A DNA stretch of 7,885 bases from Methanobrevibacter sp. (GTDB lineage: Archaea > Methanobacteriota > Methanobacteria > Methanobacteriales > Methanobacteriaceae), in contig WRNS01000006.1 of assembly GCA_009776495.1 (NCBI GenBank), positions 5,974 through 13,858 on the forward strand. The letters are read 5' to 3'. How positions within the stretch are numbered: the stretch's first letter is position 1; every line of letters begins with the position of its first letter. The notes under the pieces are model-generated. The model ran no database searches. It was given only the letters and a program-made list of their open reading frames with translations, and had not been told where the DNA came from. Below are positions 7,244 through 7,885 of this stretch, piece by piece. The position numbers were made by a program, and so were the translations under genes.

Positions 7244-7380
7244 AAAATCATTTGATAATAGCATGACAAATCAATTATTAATAATTTTCATAAATGATTT
7301 GAATTATATTCACAAAAACAAATGATTCAATAAAACTAACTAAAACAAATGATTTCTATGAACATTTCATCAAATAATTT
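7244..7380. repeat. Array of degenerate CAAATGATTT repeats upstream of the atp promoter
   Basis: Six copies of a ten-base motif occur in the same orientation on the plus strand: 7244 (AAAATCATTT), 7267 (CAAATCAATT), 7291 (TAAATGATTT), 7319 (CAAATGATTC), 7346 (CAAATGATTT) and 7371 (CAAATAATTT). Steps are 23, 24, 28, 27 and 25 bases. The copies at 7319 and 7346 share a longer 13-base string (AAAACAAATGATT, at 7315 and 7342), and a perfect reverse copy (AAATCATTTG) lies at 7245-7254. The array ends about 25 bases upstream of the BRE/TATA element, where an activator or repressor would bind. The outer copies have one or two mismatches. The regulator is unknown to me. Confidence 0.55.
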
Positions 7381-7382
7381 AT

Positions 7383-7474
7383 AAAAAAAAATAATTATAA
7401 AAAAATAATTCAAAATAAAAATAAAAATTATAAAAAAATAAAAAAAATTACAAAAAAGTTTATTATGAAAAAAA
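7383..7474 (-). terminator. Oligo-T terminator region of the upstream membrane-protein gene
   Basis: Downstream of the stop at 7497, the transcribed strand has repeated T runs, each read here as A runs on the plus strand: 7468-7474 (7), 7452-7457 (6), 7440-7447 (8), 7432-7438 (7), 7399-7405 (7) and 7383-7391 (9). Archaeal RNA polymerase terminates at such runs without needing a hairpin. They would insulate the atp operon from the gene before it. The span from 7381 to 7496 contains nothing else that I can identify. Confidence 0.6.
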
Positions 7475-7496
7475 TGAAATTAATTAGAAATTAAAA

Positions 7497-7847
7497 CTAT
7501 TTTGGAGTTTTATAGAAAAACTTTAATAAACTTTTAGGTAATTTTCTCATATAAGCTAAAATTGATAAAATAACTAATACTAATCCAATTATCATTAGTA
7601 TAGCTAAAGATTTTATTAAGATAAAACCTACAGCTGCAAATATTATTCCTTCGCAAAATAAAAGTGACTTATTCCATTGGGGTTTAATAAGAACTAAAGG
7701 ATAAGCTACTGCAATCAGTATTAAAACTATACTTGTAGCTATACTTACATCATCTAAAGTACCAAAGCCAAAAAATGGAAGCATTGCCCAACTAAGCATG
7801 ATAAAGAAAAATATTATAGAAAATTGCTGAATTCTAGTTGTTTTCAT
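7497..7847 (-). CDS. Small membrane protein of unknown function
   Basis: I do not recognise this protein. From the ATG at 7847 it is 116 residues, starting MKTTRIQQFSIIFFFIM. It has about four hydrophobic segments (roughly residues 9-28, 36-54, 62-79 and 80-99), short loops, and a basic C-terminal tail (MRKLPKSLLKFFYKTPK). The positive tail and the positive N-terminus would both face the cytoplasm by the positive-inside rule. The ATG is favoured by a GTGAGAG ribosome site six or so bases upstream. A TTG at 7871 would add eight residues, and the frame stays open to the right edge, so an earlier start cannot be excluded. It is on the same strand as the atp operon but separated by T runs and a new promoter, so a shared function is not implied. 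Confidence 0.75.
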   Translation of the reverse strand: MKTTRIQQFSIIFFFIMLSWAMLPFFGFGTLDDVSIATSIVLILIAVAYPLVLIKPQWNKSLLFCEGIIFAAVGFILIKSLAILMIIGLVLVILSILAYMRKLPKSLLKFFYKTPK

Positions 7848-7885
7848 GAAATCTCTCACATAATTGTTCAAATCAAATTTTAATG
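7848..7885 (-). other. Leader or upstream coding sequence of the membrane-protein gene (window edge)
   Basis: These 38 bases lie before the chosen start. They contain the GTGAGAG ribosome site, and the gene's frame is open through them without a stop. No TATA box is visible in what is left of the window, so the promoter, if the start is right, lies beyond the edge. Confidence 0.4.

Noticed and set aside
7244..7380. CRISPR array
   Set aside because: The repeated unit is only about ten bases and imperfect. Spacers are 13-18 bases, and there are no cas genes. CRISPR repeats are about 25-37 bases and nearly identical.
7848..7871. TTG start at 7871 for the upstream membrane protein
   Set aside because: There is no ribosome site before it, while the ATG at 7847 has GTGAGAG at a good distance. 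An even earlier start beyond the window cannot be excluded.

Overview
This window holds most of an archaeal A-type (A1AO) ATP synthase operon on the minus strand, plus its promoter region and one upstream gene on the same strand. The very AT-rich DNA, the gene order H-I-K-E-C-F-A-B, the double-hairpin proteolipid and the sequence character of the subunits point to a methanogen of the Methanobacteriaceae. Methanobrevibacter is my best guess, but the genus is inferred from overall resemblance and not proven.

Layout, read in the direction of transcription (from high to low coordinates). A small unrecognised membrane-protein gene (7497-7847) ends in a tract of oligo-T runs (on its own strand, 7383-7474), which probably terminates its transcription. 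Next comes a gene-free stretch of about 330 bases (7169-7496). It carries an array of about six degenerate copies of CAAATGATTT spaced 23-28 bases apart (7244-7380), then a well-formed archaeal BRE/TATA promoter (about 7205-7219), then a ribosome binding site that fixes the start of atpH at 7168. The operon follows: atpH (peripheral stalk), atpI (membrane stator/ion channel), atpK (rotor ring), atpE (peripheral stalk), atpC (central-stalk coupler), atpF (central stalk), atpA (catalytic) and the first 90 codons of atpB, which runs off the left edge.

How it works together: ions pass between AtpI (conserved arginines 575 and 639) and the AtpK ring (glutamates 60 and 141). The ring turns the C/F central stalk inside the A/B head, while E and H form the stators that hold the head still. 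Most gene junctions are tight (3-15 bases, or an ATGA overlap for atpF/atpA), which fits a polycistronic, translationally coupled operon. Two junctions are looser: I-K (113 bases) and C-F (78 bases). They may hold internal promoters or processing sites.

The genes themselves are ordinary core machinery. I see no new enzyme system, mobile element, RNA gene or CRISPR array. The most interesting signal is the regularly spaced repeat array just upstream of the operon promoter. The paired Na+-type ion sites in AtpK and the hydrophobic N-terminus of AtpC come next.
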